Source of the DNA: Nannobrachium achirus
Lineage: Eukaryota; Chordata; Actinopteri; Myctophiformes; Myctophidae
Assembly: GCA_963921795.1 (NCBI GenBank)
Contig: OY997649.1
Location: forward strand, 33,145,873-33,209,872
Reading direction: 5' to 3'
Length of the DNA: 64,000 nucleotides
Positions within the stretch are counted from its first letter, which is position 1. Every line of letters begins with the position of its first letter. Under the pieces are notes generated by a model that was given only the letters and a program-made list of their open reading frames with translations, ran no database searches and was not told the DNA's origin. The translations under genes and the position numbers were made by a program. Shown here one piece after another: positions 1-11,488 of the stretch.

Positions 1-744
1 ATGAAGACACAGCCATTGTTACATACTTTACACACTGTTTTAGTCTTTACCACCCCTGTAAACACCACAGTAACTTTTACTTTTACGCGTATTACCTCAC
101 CTACGTTCACTTCCACCCTAACCTCGTTCTTAGATGTATTTCTGTCTCACAAGGAAATAAAGCCTGGGAAAGAACTACTGCCGTGTCTGTCTAACAAGAA
201 GTACAGGAAGTACAGGGCTAAATGATGTCCAGATGACCAGAACTTCCTAGACAATTTGGCAGTAATTCTTGTCCAGCCCACTTTTATCCTCAATTAAAAC
301 CGATTATCTTGGCATTGATGTATCATTGATGGAATCTATCTACCAGTTTGGGTGGATCTGAACTGAAGACAGCACATTTTTATTTGTTGTTCAAATTATT
401 GAAATAATCTAAATCTAAAAAGTGCAGAAAGAAGAAGCCTTTTCAAATGATATTGCACTTACAAATAAAATAAAGTAAAATGTATTGATTTATTTTCTTA
501 TAATAATATGACCAGTGTATTTGCAAGATTGCAACTTGTTATGGCAGTCAAATCAAGTTAAGATTGAATCACAATGAATTGCAGAATCACAACATACTGA
601 ATTGTGGTCTCATCAAATCGTGGCCCAAGAACCATTATAGAATGGAATGGTGAGGTCCCTGGTGATTCCCAGACCTAGGCTACACAGTCCACCAGGAGCT
701 TTATCTGATTTCCTCTATTCCAGTGGTTTTCAAACTTTTCTTAC
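1..744 (-). other. intron, nothing recognised
   Basis: This is AT-rich intron sequence after the last exon in the window. I find no cysteine-rich exon and no repeat family that I recognise. Confidence 0.6.
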
Positions 745-959
745 CCTGACACAGGCCATCATGGTTGCACACCTTACAGTCAGGCGGGCATCGCATACAC
801 TCTGTCTCTGTGGCGTAGTACCATTCAGGGCAGTGGCCCTGGCAGGAATGGTCCACTAAAAGGTACTGTATGGCACAGCTCAGACAGTGAGTGGCATTGC
901 CCTGGCATGACTCACAATTTGGGGCACAAGACACACACATGCCGCCTTGAGGAAACCCC
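745..959 (-). CDS. pcsk5: pcsk5 exon: cysteine-rich repeats, last in window
   Basis: This 215-bp exon reads GFPQGGMCVSCAPNCESCQG then NATHCLSCAIQYLLVDHSCQ and ends CKVCNHDGLCQ plus one base. It has an NAT sequon. The acceptor ctcag sits directly against a (GA)n repeat. The donor gtaag is at 744-740. Further repeats, the membrane anchor and the cytoplasmic tail must lie left of position 1. Confidence 0.92.
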
Positions 960-961
960 CT

Positions 962-965
<4 letters not shown>

Positions 966-1031
<66 letters not shown>
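966..1031. repeat. (GA)n microsatellite at an exon edge
   Basis: About 33 GA units lie directly upstream, in gene sense, of the acceptor of the 745-959 exon. On the minus strand the tract is polypyrimidine and adjoins the splice acceptor. Confidence 0.95.
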
Positions 1032-1036
<5 letters not shown>

Positions 1037-1241
1037 TGCCAGAGGGAAGAGAGAAGTTGGATAAAGGTGAGGAACTGATACTCAAAATGTGGCTACAAGA
1101 CACTGAGACATTGTTGTATAACGTGACCTAAATCGTTCTTTCAGTTTACTTATATGTTTTGTGTGTGTGTGTTTGTGTGAGCAACATACAGACAGAGTGG
1201 TAGATATTATAGATAGAGGATAAAATAAATGACACAGACAC

Positions 1242-1437
1242 CTCTTACACTCCACCACACACACACCATCCTGCAGGTAAAGGTGTGTGTGTCCACTGCG
1301 GCATCGCTGGCAGCGCTTGCCGTCCTGGCAGACGGCGCACCCTGGCAGACATTCTTCACATTGGCCTGATGTCCCGTTAGCAAATGTACCAGATGGACAG
1401 CGAGACACACAGGACTGTTGGGCAGTCAGAAAATGGC
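1242..1437 (-). CDS. pcsk5: pcsk5 exon: cysteine-rich repeats
   Basis: This 196-bp exon reads GHFLTAQQSCVSRCPSGTFA then NGTSGQCEECLPGCAVCQDG and ends VCVVECKR. The C-terminal Arg codon is split by the donor gtgtct (1,241-1,236). The intron sequence up to its acceptor resembles the 3' end of a dispersed repeat (see the repeat at 1,438-1,530). Confidence 0.9.
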
Positions 1438-1530
1438 CTGGAGGCAAGGCACGTTTATTTGTATAGCACATTTAAACAACAACGCGATTCAATGTGCCTT
1501 ATATAAAACATTAAGTAAAGGAAACAGTGG
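1438..1530 (-). repeat. SINE/LINE-type 3' end abutting a splice acceptor
   Basis: On the minus strand this reads a run ending GTGCTATACAAATAAACG and then TGCCTTGCCTCCAG, directly against the acceptor of the 1,242-1,437 exon. A 'gctatacaaataaa...ttgccttgcc' ending is, from general knowledge, common at 3' ends of dispersed teleost repeats. The family name is not determined here. Confidence 0.5.
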
Positions 1531-1550
1531 AAAAGACAGAAAGACTTTAC

Positions 1551-1634
1551 CTAAGTCACAAGTGATGCAGTCTCCCTTTCCTGCACCAGAGCAAGTCTTA
1601 CAGGACGGGTGGCACTGCTCACAGTCACCACCAC
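1551..1634 (-). CDS. pcsk5: pcsk5 exon: cysteine-rich repeat
   Basis: This 84-bp exon, phase 1 at both ends, reads SGGDCEQCHPSCKTCSGAGK then GDCITCDL. It is a compact repeat core with CxxCxxxCxxC and CxxC. The acceptor is accag before 1,634 and the donor gtaaag at 1,550-1,545. Confidence 0.92.
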   Translation of the reverse strand: MVVTVSSATRPVRLALVQERETASLVT

Positions 1635-2480
1635 CTGGTGACATAAATACAACAAACTTAGGACATAAATAACTGACAGTAGAGTACAAACGTATTAAAC
1701 ATTAACATTTAGAGTAGTGGTGGGTGGACTCATAGAATGATCCTTGCTTAATGCTGAGAAATTATAAGGCAGAGCGAAATGGGCTGCGTGGTGGCTTATC
1801 CAGTTGGCAAAAGCAGAGTTTTTCAACTGGTGGTCTGTGGACCACTGGTGGTCGGTGAAGGTAGTGCATGTGGTCCCTTGCTATGCATTTAGTAATGTGG
1901 GAAAGTGAAGACTAGTGAAACAGCACAATAAATGACCTGGTGACCTATGATGACGTGTCAATATTGTCAGTTACTGGGCAGTCAGATGTTAAGAAAAGGA
2001 GTTCTCAAGAAGGGAAAGTGTACCGGATTGACTGGTTGAGTCATCATTGTTAGGAAATGTATCCATACTAGAGGTTCGCGGCCTTCGGCCGCTCACATCT
2101 AGAGTCCACGCCCGCTTCTTTACTAAAAAAAAAATTTTTTTCTAAAAAATTTTTTTTTTTTAAAAAGTAAAAAAAAGAAAAAAAAAAATGTTTTGGGGGG
2201 GAACTATTGTGGCGGAACTATTGTGCCGCAGCGCACGTTTCCGGTCGGACATATTTGACCGGCGGACGCACTGGAGAGAAGTGACTGTTATGCCCATAGG
2301 GCAGGGGTCCTCAAATACAAATCTTGAAGGTCCAGAAATATTTTTTTGAAAGGGGTCCGGGTCCGAAAAAAAGGCGAAGGCGAAATAAGGCGGATACATT
2401 TATACAGTATGTACTGTATGTATGTATGTTTATTATAATCATTAGAATTGTTTATTTTGATTATTATTATTATTATTAAG

Positions 2481-2570
2481 GAACTTTGGAAATCTCAGTT
2501 GGAACTGTTACCCCTGCTACCCGATGCTGGATAAGCGGTTGAAGATGAATGGATGGATGGATGGCTAATT
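2481..2570 (+). mobile_element. LINE 3' end fragment
   Basis: It reads ggaactgttacccctgctac, then ggataagcggttgaagatga and a run of ATGG units. The same ending is found, on the opposite strand, at the terminus of the LINE fragment at 56,888-57,480. It is a 5'-truncated copy of a non-LTR element. Confidence 0.65.
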
Positions 2571-2867
2571 ATTTATGCATGTAGAGTAGGCTACATTATT
2601 TACCATTTATTGTGTAGCAATAAAACACTGGCTTATAGTTTAATTATTGGAAACTAATGAGCCTAAATGCAATATTAGGCTTGTCGTTCAGAATGGAAAA
2701 TAAAGTGGAACTTAGCGTGAGGGGGAGAGGATTACTTGACATTCAGTTGACACACGTACTGCACAAGCCAGACTGTGCTGGATTGCCTGTCAAATGACCG
2801 GTCAAATGAGGGTCAACGAGTCATAGTTATTAACCTAACACAGCCTAGGATAGCTGGCGATAATATG

Positions 2868-3052
2868 CGACGATCACATTGTTAAAGACGCATGATCACG
2901 CATCGCCACCATTTCTCGTCTATGCAAGCAGTTGGAGCCTTACATCGTGGATTTTAATGTGACGATCAAATTGTTAAAGACGCATGATCACGCATCGCCA
3001 CAATTTCTCGTCTATGCAAGCAGTTGGAGCCTTACATCGTGGATTTTAATGT
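2868..3052. repeat. 92-bp tandem duplication
   Basis: Two adjacent units, starting near 2,871 (cgatcacattgttaaag) and 2,963 (cgatcaaattgttaaag), are almost identical through 'gccttacatcgtggatttta'. The period is 92 bp. Only a few substitutions separate the copies, so the duplication looks recent. Confidence 0.88.
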
Positions 3053-3556
3053 GTTGCTGTTGTCCTCTCCAATTGAACAGCCAAAGGTAGAAGATATCTA
3101 GTTATTAATCCAGTGGGAGCAATGGTTTCCAAGAGGTTTTAGCAACTTTTTTCGGGCAGCGAGCGGCTCAGCGGCATGGAGGCATGAGTGTGTGGAGAGG
3201 GGAGGGGAGGGGGGCGCAGCAGCATGGAGAGCAGACTGCGTCGGAGGGGAGGAAAACCTTTGATCTGCAAGGCCACAGCACGTTGCATCCGCGACGCTTT
3301 GTGGGCTTGCAAATTGGCGGAGGGGTGTGTCTTGTGAGCCTGTGTATGTGTTTGAGCAAATGAGCGCACACACACACAAACGCACATGACACACAGTCAG
3401 TCCGATACAACTGTGCGGAGATTTCTCAGAAATGTGCCGCGGTCTCTCTCTCTCTCTCTCTCTCGCTTGGCCGCCCCCCCTCCCCTGTTGCCTCCTCTCT
3501 CTCGTGCTTAGCGAATGAGCGGACGGCATAGGGTTATGGGCGGTATTCCTTACGTC

Positions 3557-3621
3557 CTGACGACTACCGACTACCTATGCGACGACTACCTATGCGACGA
3601 CTACCTATGCGACTACCTATG
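3557..3621. repeat. short tandem array of a 15-bp unit
   Basis: The unit gcgacgactacctat is repeated about three times with partial copies on either side. No coding role is apparent. Confidence 0.8.
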
Positions 3622-3897
3622 AGTTGGAGTGGATGTAAAGGGGGCGTGGACGGGCGTGGAAGTGGGATGCGGCAATAAGAACAATGTAATAATAGATAAT
3701 TGCATGTGTCTGCTTGTTAAAATCAGTTAACATGAGTGTAATATACAGTAGAAGTATGGACTGGGATAGGAACCACTGGCATATTTCAGTTAAATAATGA
3801 CTGATAATGGCATGATTTAAATCGTTGCAGGTAGTGTTGTATCGTGCAACAAATTAAATCAAGCCCTTAACAATAATTGACAGTTTTTTTGACACTT

Positions 3898-3900
<3 letters not shown>

Positions 3901-3978
<78 letters not shown>
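3901..3978. repeat. (TA)n microsatellite
   Basis: An uninterrupted TA tract is broken once by CTGT near 3,947. Open frames over it are artefacts. Confidence 0.95.
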
Positions 3979-3982
<4 letters not shown>

Positions 3983-4781
3983 CGTTCCCTTTCTTTGTTG
4001 TACCTTGCTCTTTACTGTACTCTCTACTTTTTTTATTCTTTCCATACTTCTCTGTAACATTGTAAATATCCTTATACTTCCAGAGAGAACTGGATGCTGA
4101 TGAGTCATGAGAAAGTATTTCGAAAAAATAACAAGATGGTTCAGAATAAGAAAAAAACGACCCTTGTTGCAGTTCTATTACAAAATGTACACTTTCATAT
4201 TTGTATTGTTATTATCAGACCCTTTTTTCCTGCCGATTTAGTGTTACTGTAGTCCCTTGTCACTTCTGACCCCTACTACGAGCATGTGTGTCCCTCCGAT
4301 GCAGCTAGTGAAGAGTTTCACCTGGAGGATGTAAGACATTTCTTCTGCTTCCCACTGAACACATTTGGTGTAACACTCACTCCTATGGTTCTGTGCTGCA
4401 TCGCTGACTGGCTGTGGCTTTCACAGACAACTCAGCTGTTTAACTGAACAGTGTGTTGGTGTGTGTGTGTGTGTGTGTGTAGGGGGGGAAATTGCTGTGC
4501 GACCTGATGGTCGCTTCTCGCCCTTACGGCGTGTTACTTGTTTAATCTACTCTCTGCGGTGGTGGCCACGAAATGTACCCATGCATTACCTGAGCAGTAA
4601 GCATCCAAAGATGTTTGGAATGTAGATTTACCTTTGACATTAAATGTTAACCTATGTGGCTAGTAAGTTGAATCTAACAGCATTTAGATGGTGGCTGGTA
4701 TCTAGGTACTCTTCCTAACCTGTGACCCCCAACATATTACTTTGGTACTGAGTTAAAGCAAATGTCCGCCGACCAACGTAC

Positions 4782-4988
4782 TGTTTCTGAAGTGCTTGTC
4801 AGTGCAGGAGGCCAACCTCCGGTTATCCAAACACTCCCCATCCTCCAGTGTGAAGCCGTCCTCGCAGGAGTCACAGTCATTGTATTTTGGCCCGCCACAG
4901 GTTTTGCAAGCACGATGACAAGGCTCACAGTCCTCACTCTCTTCATCCACAAAGAAGCCCTCGCTACAATGATCAACGCATTCTCCCT
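4782..4988 (-). CDS. pcsk5: pcsk5 exon: cysteine-rich repeats
   Basis: This 207-bp exon, phase 1 at both ends, reads EGECVDHCSEGFFVDEESED then CEPCHRACKTCGGPKYNDCD and ends LASCTDKHFRN. It carries one full furin-like repeat. The acceptor follows a run of C residues (cccccag). The donor is gtacgt at 4,781-4,776. Confidence 0.92.
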
Positions 4989-5693
4989 CTGGGGGGGGTT
5001 AAGACACAAAAAACACGAGCACTGATACACTGTCAAATCCTCAATGTTCATTTAAAAGTGTACAAATACATTTGTATATTCAAGGTCCACAGTAATTCTC
5101 ACTTAAGCAGTAAACAAACAACATACAGTATAAGTGCATTTATGGACTTTTAATACCTTTTTAATACAACTAAATTAAAATAAAAAATAAGACCATTACT
5201 GCGTCAAAGGTGATCAACAAACTATACAAAAAAAGGCAAATTATCAAATAATTACCTATACCTAAATATTACCTTAAAGAGGTGGTGCCATTCTGTTTTG
5301 TATGTGTCTATGGAGTTAACATGACTCTAATAGACCACCGGGTGTGGTTATAATGTGCAAATTTGTCTTCCCTGTATATTTTTGGTTTCTTCCTGAAAGC
5401 TGAACGCTTCTGAGTCAAAAGGCCTGATCAAAAAACACTGATTTAATGTCATCAATAAAATCATCTCCTCCTCTTTTACCATACCGTACATCCAACACTG
5501 TTGGTGTCTAACTTCAGCTGGGCCATACTTAATGAACTGGTGGGTGTGGCCACATAATAACATCATTTTAACTCTTTCTGTATAATAGTACACTTCATTT
5601 AAAGCATGTCATGTACGTGTGGCATAAGACTTTCGAGCAGTATTGTTTCTTTCAAATTCATATGCATAATGCATCCTAAATTGTAATTGGTAC
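4989..5693 (-). other. intron, nothing recognised
   Basis: This is AT-rich intron sequence with no identified repeat or exon. Confidence 0.6.
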
Positions 5694-5839
5694 CGAAAAC
5701 ATAGAATCCTTCTTCACACCAGTAGCACTGGTCCTGGTCACAGTTAGCACAGTGGGGGTCCTCACATCCAGCACAGGTCATTGAATCGTTTGCATTGTAA
5801 GTCCGATCTGGGCATGACCTATGGCAGTCTGTATTATAC
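5694..5839 (-). CDS. pcsk5: pcsk5 exon: cysteine-rich repeat
   Basis: This 146-bp exon reads KYNTDCHRSCPDRTYNANDS then MTCAGCEDPHCANCDQDQCY and WCEEGFYVF, leaving G. CYWCEEGF is a recognisable PCSK5 segment. The acceptor is ctcag and the donor gtacca at 5,693-5,688. Confidence 0.93.
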
Positions 5840-6174
5840 CTGAGAGAGGAAAAGGAAAGGAGATACTGTATTACGATCTATTTGTACACTCTCAGAGTTA
5901 CACTCTCAGAGTTAAAATAACATTGAGGTTTTAGAATGCATGTAGGCCAAATTATATATAGAGAGATACAGTTTGATCTGAATCATCTATTTCATACAAC
6001 AGTCTTTTACAAAACAGGTCAATGTCAATCAAGGTATATTTCTGGTTTACACTCTCTCCCCAAAATGTGATGATTTTATACATCAATAACGACTACACAA
6101 GCGAGAAACGGAGGTGAGCCATAAACAGGGTCAAATATGTAAAATAAATGTCAATAAATGTATAAAAACAGTAC
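5840..6174 (-). other. intron, nothing recognised
   Basis: A short AT-rich intron with a duplicated 'ctctcagagttac' near 5,890. Nothing else was seen. Confidence 0.6.
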
Positions 6175-6235
6175 TTGTAGTAGCCTTCTTCACAGCGGAG
6201 GCACACAGTACCCTGTTGATGTAGCCCGGTGTCCT
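6175..6235 (-). CDS. pcsk5: pcsk5 exon: cysteine-rich segment (small exon)
   Basis: This 61-bp exon reads KDTGLHQQGTVCLRCEEGYY, leaving AA of a Lys codon. It restores the frame between the 19.9 kb and 5.7 kb exons: CQQ-KDTGLHQQ... CLRCEEGYYK-YNTDC. The acceptor is ttgcag before 6,235 and the donor gtactg at 6,174-6,169. Support is the frame continuity and the CxxCEEGYY repeat signature. Confidence 0.87.
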
Positions 6236-6871
6236 CTGCAATGGAGAATGAGAGAAAAACAAAGTAGATAGAAGTAATTAATTTACATGCTATCATCCTA
6301 TAGTATGTGTACACGTATATGTAGTTATAGGTCAAGTGACAGATTCAGGAGCAGTTTCCCCCATCATAAATTTCCTTTTTCTTGATTACTAAACCGAAGA
6401 ATTCCATTAGGAAAATCACATACAGAGTGTTTTTCATCAATGTTTGCACAAAGTGTTAGTTGTTTTTGAAGATAAACAGAATAGTTACAGTATACAAGAT
6501 AGATTATTATACTGACCTCTCATCACATTATAAACCATTTAGGCTACTTCCAAATTATTTTGAAGACCCCTCTCTTAATGTAGCACAATAGGCTATTTTG
6601 TTCTCTTGCAGAACTCAGTTTCTCTTCTAACCAGCAGAGGGCACTCTAACATCAGACAATAAAGTTACCCTGCTCACTGTGGAAATGAAAGGGATGCTAG
6701 CCTAAAGTCAAACATCTGTTCAGCTGGATCAATGCAGAACAAGCAGGCAAGCATTTGAACTTAAGAGTCTCCAGGCAGTAAATACTGTGAAGGCTTATTA
6801 GGCTTATTATTTTCCATTTTAGCTAAAGTCTAATGCTGTCACTAAGCATGTTGTGGATGTGTGTGCTTATG

Positions 6872-6872
<1 letters not shown>

Positions 6873-6954
<82 letters not shown>
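6873..6954. repeat. (GT)n microsatellite
   Basis: About 40 GT units are followed by GCGT and GCAT variants to about 6,996. Confidence 0.95.
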
Positions 6955-6958
<4 letters not shown>

Positions 6959-7145
6959 CGTGTACACGCGTGCGTGCGTGCGTGCATGCATGCATGTGTG
7001 AGGAAGATAATTTCTCCTTCAACCTAATTAATTCCTCCTGTCAATCAAAACCATCCGACGGGTAACCATGGTAACGCTATCCTGTCATCCTGCTGCGCCA
7101 TAGGCCTACTGTCAGAACAACCCCCAAGGACCTTGAGATCTAGGG

Positions 7146-7470
7146 CAGGGGTCTTCAACGTTTTCAGACCAAGGACCCCTTAGTTGAGAGAGAGATGAAG
7201 CAGGGACCCCCACAACCTGTTCATAGATTCCATATAGTTTCATTGTTTGACAGCACGATCATCAGTATGTTTTGGATTCATGTCCATTTGTGTTTTCATA
7301 TATTTAACTAGTTGAACCGTCAATCCTTAATAAACGTGACCTTTTCACTCTGTACTTAGTCTGCTGTTTTTCCCCTCTACACCAAACCTCTTGCCAAAAA
7401 TAGCCGATCTACAAGCTCACAACGCCTCGCAGCGTTGAGATAATGCAAGGTTAGTTTAGTTAACTTTTGA
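7146..7470 (+). mobile_element. hAT-like MITE fragment (CAGGGGTCTTCAAC family)
   Basis: It starts CAGGGGTCTTCAACGTTTTC and then matches the complete copies at 9,447-9,817 and 42,370-42,779, including the hairpin half 'agccgatctacaagctcaca'. I do not find the matching right-hand terminus, so the copy is truncated or decayed. Confidence 0.7.
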
Positions 7471-7839
7471 TCCTTTTTTAGTGTTAGTTGAAGATTTTTT
7501 TGTAATATAGGGTAGTCAGCTTAAGTACAGTACTTGCGTAAATGCACTTAGTTTACTTTCACCCACTGAGGAGATAAAGCAACAGCAAGAGTGAGAGAGG
7601 AGGAAGAAAGAGCAAAAGACAGAAAGGTCAGGTGTGCTTAGTGCAAGTCTCCACCAGGATACAGGCTGGGATGGAATGCATTTCCATAGTGCCTTTACCC
7701 AAAGCGCAATCCACAAGTTTCCCAACAAGCTTACTGGGGAAAAAATGTGTGCTTCAATTCCTACACACAGCTGATTCAAATCACTGAACAAGCACCATGT
7801 AATCACCATGCAGAGATTCAGGTGTGACAGTAGCAACAG

Positions 7840-8353
7840 CAACCAGTCAGAATGAAACAGCAACCAGTCAGAATCTTTGAATATATGTATTTTTTAAGCA
7901 AACATTTGCAACTCAAATTTTGCTTCTGGGGGGTCCCTGGAACTAAATATTTTGAGTTGGGGGTCCGTGACCAAATACATATCATTTTGGGGTCCTTCAC
8001 ATGAAAAAGTTTGAGCACCACTGACAAAATAAATCACGAAACAGCAACCAGTCAGAATGAAACAGCAACCAGTCAGAATGAAGCAGCAACCAGCCAGAAT
8101 GAAGCAGCAACCAGTCAGAATGAAACAGCAACCAGTCAGAATGAAGCAGCAACCAGTCAGAATGAAGCAGCAACCAGTCAGAATGAAGCAGCAACCAGCC
8201 AGAATGAAACAGCAACCAGTCAGAATGAAACAGCAACCAGTCAGAATGAAGCAGCAACCAGTCAGAATGAAGCAGCAACCAGCCAGAATGAAACAGCAAC
8301 CAGTCAGAATGAAGCAGCAACCAGTCAGAATGAAACAGCAACCAGTCAGAATT
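7840..8353 (+). repeat. 21-bp minisatellite, about 15 main units plus 2 separated units
   Basis: The unit is aatgaaacagcaaccagtcag, with G/A and T/C variants at fixed positions. About 15 tandem copies span 8,036-8,353. Two more lie at 7,840-7,875, separated by a dispersed repeat (7,876-8,030). Because 21 is a multiple of three, several frames stay open (NEAATSQ on +, HSDWLLL on -). I do not regard any as a gene. Confidence 0.92.
7876..8030 (-). mobile_element. hAT-like 'gtgctcaaactttttcatg' repeat nested in the minisatellite
   Basis: Read on the minus strand it begins cagtggtgctcaaacttttt and continues as in 54,130-54,290 and 49,394-49,520. It separates two outlying minisatellite units from the main array, so either it inserted into the array or the array expanded beside it. 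Confidence 0.65.
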
Positions 8354-9114
8354 AAAGGGGAACAGGAAGTCATTCCCATTTTCACGCAAGGGCTCACTGG
8401 ACTCAGGAAACTTGTGGATATAATGTTCTTTAATTAGCAGTGTAAGGTACACCAAACTGCGAATAATGTAAATGATATAATAAAGGACTGTCCCATTATG
8501 GTGCAACCACTTGCACAGTAGAGACCCGGCTTGTCTCTACTGTAAACCGAAATCGGACAGAGCGACCTTTACAATAAACGTATAATTTATAAACACACAG
8601 ACTCACAGACAGACAAACGGGGGTGAATGCAACATCTCTGCCTTGTGGAGACAATAAAAAGCTGAATCTGTAGACACAGCCCTTATGGGACATTCTTACA
8701 TCTTACTGTTGAGAGAAGCAACACCACCCAGCAGCACCCACAACCTAACACACATTATAGGTTTGAACGTCAGTACTGTCGACAAGCCACTACCTGTGAG
8801 GGTAATTACTCATGCAGAGAGAGAGAGACTGACAGCAGACATGTGGGAGGGACAGAGGTAAAGAATAAAAGACAGAGCACGAGGAGCCGGAAATCATGCC
8901 TTTGGGCTATCTGTATGACGAGACAAATTTGTGCCCACATAAATATTAATTGCGCAAGATGGTGCAGAAAGATGGTGCAGAAACCTCTTCTGTTTGCATG
9001 CACAATCTGTCAAGTATATACTACTCATGTGCACATGTTTACAAAAATAAATGAAAATGTAAATTAAATATATATAAATGAAATATGTGAAATTGTGTAT
9101 ACTGGACATACAGT

Positions 9115-9116
<2 letters not shown>

Positions 9117-9191
<75 letters not shown>
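9117..9191. repeat. (CA)n microsatellite
   Basis: An uninterrupted CA tract of about 37 units. Confidence 0.95.
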
Positions 9192-9196
<5 letters not shown>

Positions 9197-9446
9197 AATG
9201 TACAGTAGTAGTGAACAACAGTAGTGAATATAGCTCCTGATCACGTGGCTCGGGAACTGTTGGTTCCCAAGGCTACTTACTTCTACTGTACATTAGCAGT
9301 ACAGGCCTTTTTCCCATGTGCACATGGACGAGCACATGCACGCACAGACATGCGCACAAGACAAGTTTATTCATGCATGCAGATACACACACAAACCGAG
9401 CGTACACACTCTAGTTCACTGTTAGTCTATACTGTATACTGTACAG

Positions 9447-9817
9447 CAGGGGTCTTCAACGTTTTCAGACCAAGGACCCCTTAGTTGAAAGAGAGATGAA
9501 GCAGGGACCCCCACAACCTTTTCAGATTCCATATAGTTTCATTGTTTGACAGCACAATCATCAATTGTGTCAATTTGTGTTTTCAGATATTTAACCACTT
9601 GAGCCGTCATTATGTAATAAACCTGACCTTTCACTCTGTACTTTCTTTGCAGAAATAGCTGAGAGCTTGTAGATCAGCAATTTTCGGCTACAGTTCTCAG
9701 AATATGGACACTAGGGTTCAAGTTGTTAATATAAAAAGGATTGGAAGATTTGGAGGACCCCCTGTAGTAACTCTGAGGACCCCCTAGGGGTCCCGGACCA
9801 CCTGTTGAAGACCCCTG
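9447..9817 (+). mobile_element. hAT-like MITE, complete (CAGGGGTCTTCAAC family)
   Basis: The left terminus CAGGGGTCTTCAAC and the right terminus GTTGAAGACCCCTG are perfect inverted repeats. The flanks are ctgtacag (9,439-9,446) and cagtacag (9,818-9,825), a 7/8 match of the 8-bp length expected for hAT elements. At 371 bp it has no coding capacity, so it would move only with a transposase supplied in trans. Confidence 0.85.
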
Positions 9818-10144
9818 CAGTACAGTGAAGACAGCTGACACTAAACTGAAGCATAAATTAGGCTTAAGTCTACAATGGAGTTATAATCACTTGGAATCAG
9901 GACGTGGTGTGATTTGCACTTCATGTCACCACTTGGAGTGAAAACGATGGGGCAGGATGTATTTCAAACAAAAGGTGAGGAGAGAAGGATTACAGAGAGC
10001 AAAGAGAAAGTTTGGCACATTTTCTCGAATATCAATCCTCCAGCCTTTTTATTCTATTATACTGTAACAAACTAAACGGCTGACATTCTCTCTTTTCTGG
10101 GAACCATTGAGCATGTTCACTACTGCATGTAAGCATACCGTTTA

Positions 10145-10230
10145 ACCTGTGCACTGCAGCTCAGTGGGTAAAGCATGGCATTAACACTGCCACAGGGCAT
10201 CCATTCCTACTGGGACCACCCAAGAATATC
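10145..10230 (+). mobile_element. tRNA-like SINE remnant
   Basis: gcagctcagtgggtaaagca followed by ggcattaacactgcc resembles the 5' half of a tRNA-derived SINE, with an A-box-like stretch. The B box is not intact. This is an assignment from pattern only. Confidence 0.4.
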
Positions 10231-10758
10231 TACTCTCACGGTACTGTATGGAAAAAACCCAACATCTACCAACTGGATGCAGTCACTTGCTTGTTTCATT
10301 TAATTTCCGTTCCTTTCTCCAACCAAGCTCTCTACAGTCAATCTAATTAAAGAATGGGGAATGTTTTATTACATTTCATAGGCAAACAACACACCCGTGC
10401 TCCATTCAACTGAATATAAATATGAATGCTCAGGGATGGGTAAATAAGAAATGTTTCAGTCTGAGTTGGCAGGATGATCTAGAGAGGTAGAAGAGAGGCT
10501 TGCTAACAATGAGAAGATTGCCCTTCTCCTGGCCACTGGCAGTGATCGTAGCCATGCTGTATGAATTAGGTGAGGGAGAATATCAGAAACAATGCCCAGC
10601 TTCCCTCACCTCTTAATGACACATGACCAATGTTTGCGCAACATTGCAACCACTGAGTTAAATGACATAAGTACTGTACATGGAGTGAATCCAAAATCAT
10701 GTGAACTGACGCGACACCTGCTCTCCATACACAGACAGTGGAGGCTCCCACTCATAGT

Positions 10759-10944
10759 CAGGGGCGTCACAAGGGGGGGGGGGTCTGTAGATCTGCTATT
10801 TTTCAATAATTAAAGCACTAAATAATGCATAATAATGTGTTCCCAGTCTAAATGGGTTAAACCCCTCCCCCTATGAAGAACATTCATGGGGGGCCCGCAG
10901 TGAATCCTTGTACCCAGGGCCCAGAATTTGGTGCGACACCCCTG
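10759..10944 (+). mobile_element. hAT-like MITE with perfect 8-bp target duplication (CAGGGGYGTC family)
   Basis: The ends caggggcgtcacaa and ttggtgcgacacccctg are imperfect inverted repeats. Both flanks read ctcatagt (10,751-10,758 and 10,945-10,952). The 186-bp body includes the hairpin half 'gtagatctgctatttttcaa'. It belongs to the family of the longer copies at 49,242 and 53,940. Confidence 0.88.
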
Positions 10945-11336
10945 CTCATAGTCACAGTGCCATGCTTTGAAACTACAGAACTACAGTCAGCCCGGTTATC
11001 CCACAACTCCACTGATCCCTATAGTGTAGATGTAGCCAAAGGATCTGAGAGATGAGAAGATGAGAGAGTGTAAAAAGTGATGATAAGCAGAGAAGAAAAG
11101 GACAGAAATTACGTGATATGAGAGATGGGAATGGAATGGATAGGGGCTGCTGCTTCTTATCACATGCTATCAGGCTGGTATGCTCTGAAATGGGAGCGCA
11201 CACACCACAATAAAGAATAAACTAGCATTCACTGTGAATACGCAGTGACAAACACGTACGTCCGTGTCAACTAAGATTCAAATGAATTCAGATTCCAAAC
11301 AGATACAGACACTGACGCACGCACATGTAAAAAAAA

Positions 11337-11488
<152 letters not shown>

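Larger units (their letters stand above)
1635..4781 (-). other. intron with several repeat fragments
   Basis: It holds hAT-like remnants (1,810-1,900 and about 2,290-2,360, the second starting cagggGTCCTCAAA), a LINE 3' tail (2,481-2,570), a 92-bp duplication (2,868-3,052), a short tandem array (3,557-3,621), a (TA)n tract and a (GT)n tract near 4,455-4,480. No exon was found. Confidence 0.6.

Noticed and set aside
1..225. 74-codon open frame at the left edge
   Set aside because: Low-complexity Thr-rich translation, opposite strand to the gene, no supporting signal.
8036..8353. CRISPR-like array of regularly spaced repeats
   Set aside because: The repeats are directly tandem with no unique spacers, and the DNA is vertebrate. 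It is a minisatellite.
8011..8506. Repeat-containing open frames of 114-169 codons on both strands
   Set aside because: They exist only because the 21-bp unit is a multiple of three; there is no start context, domain or codon constraint.
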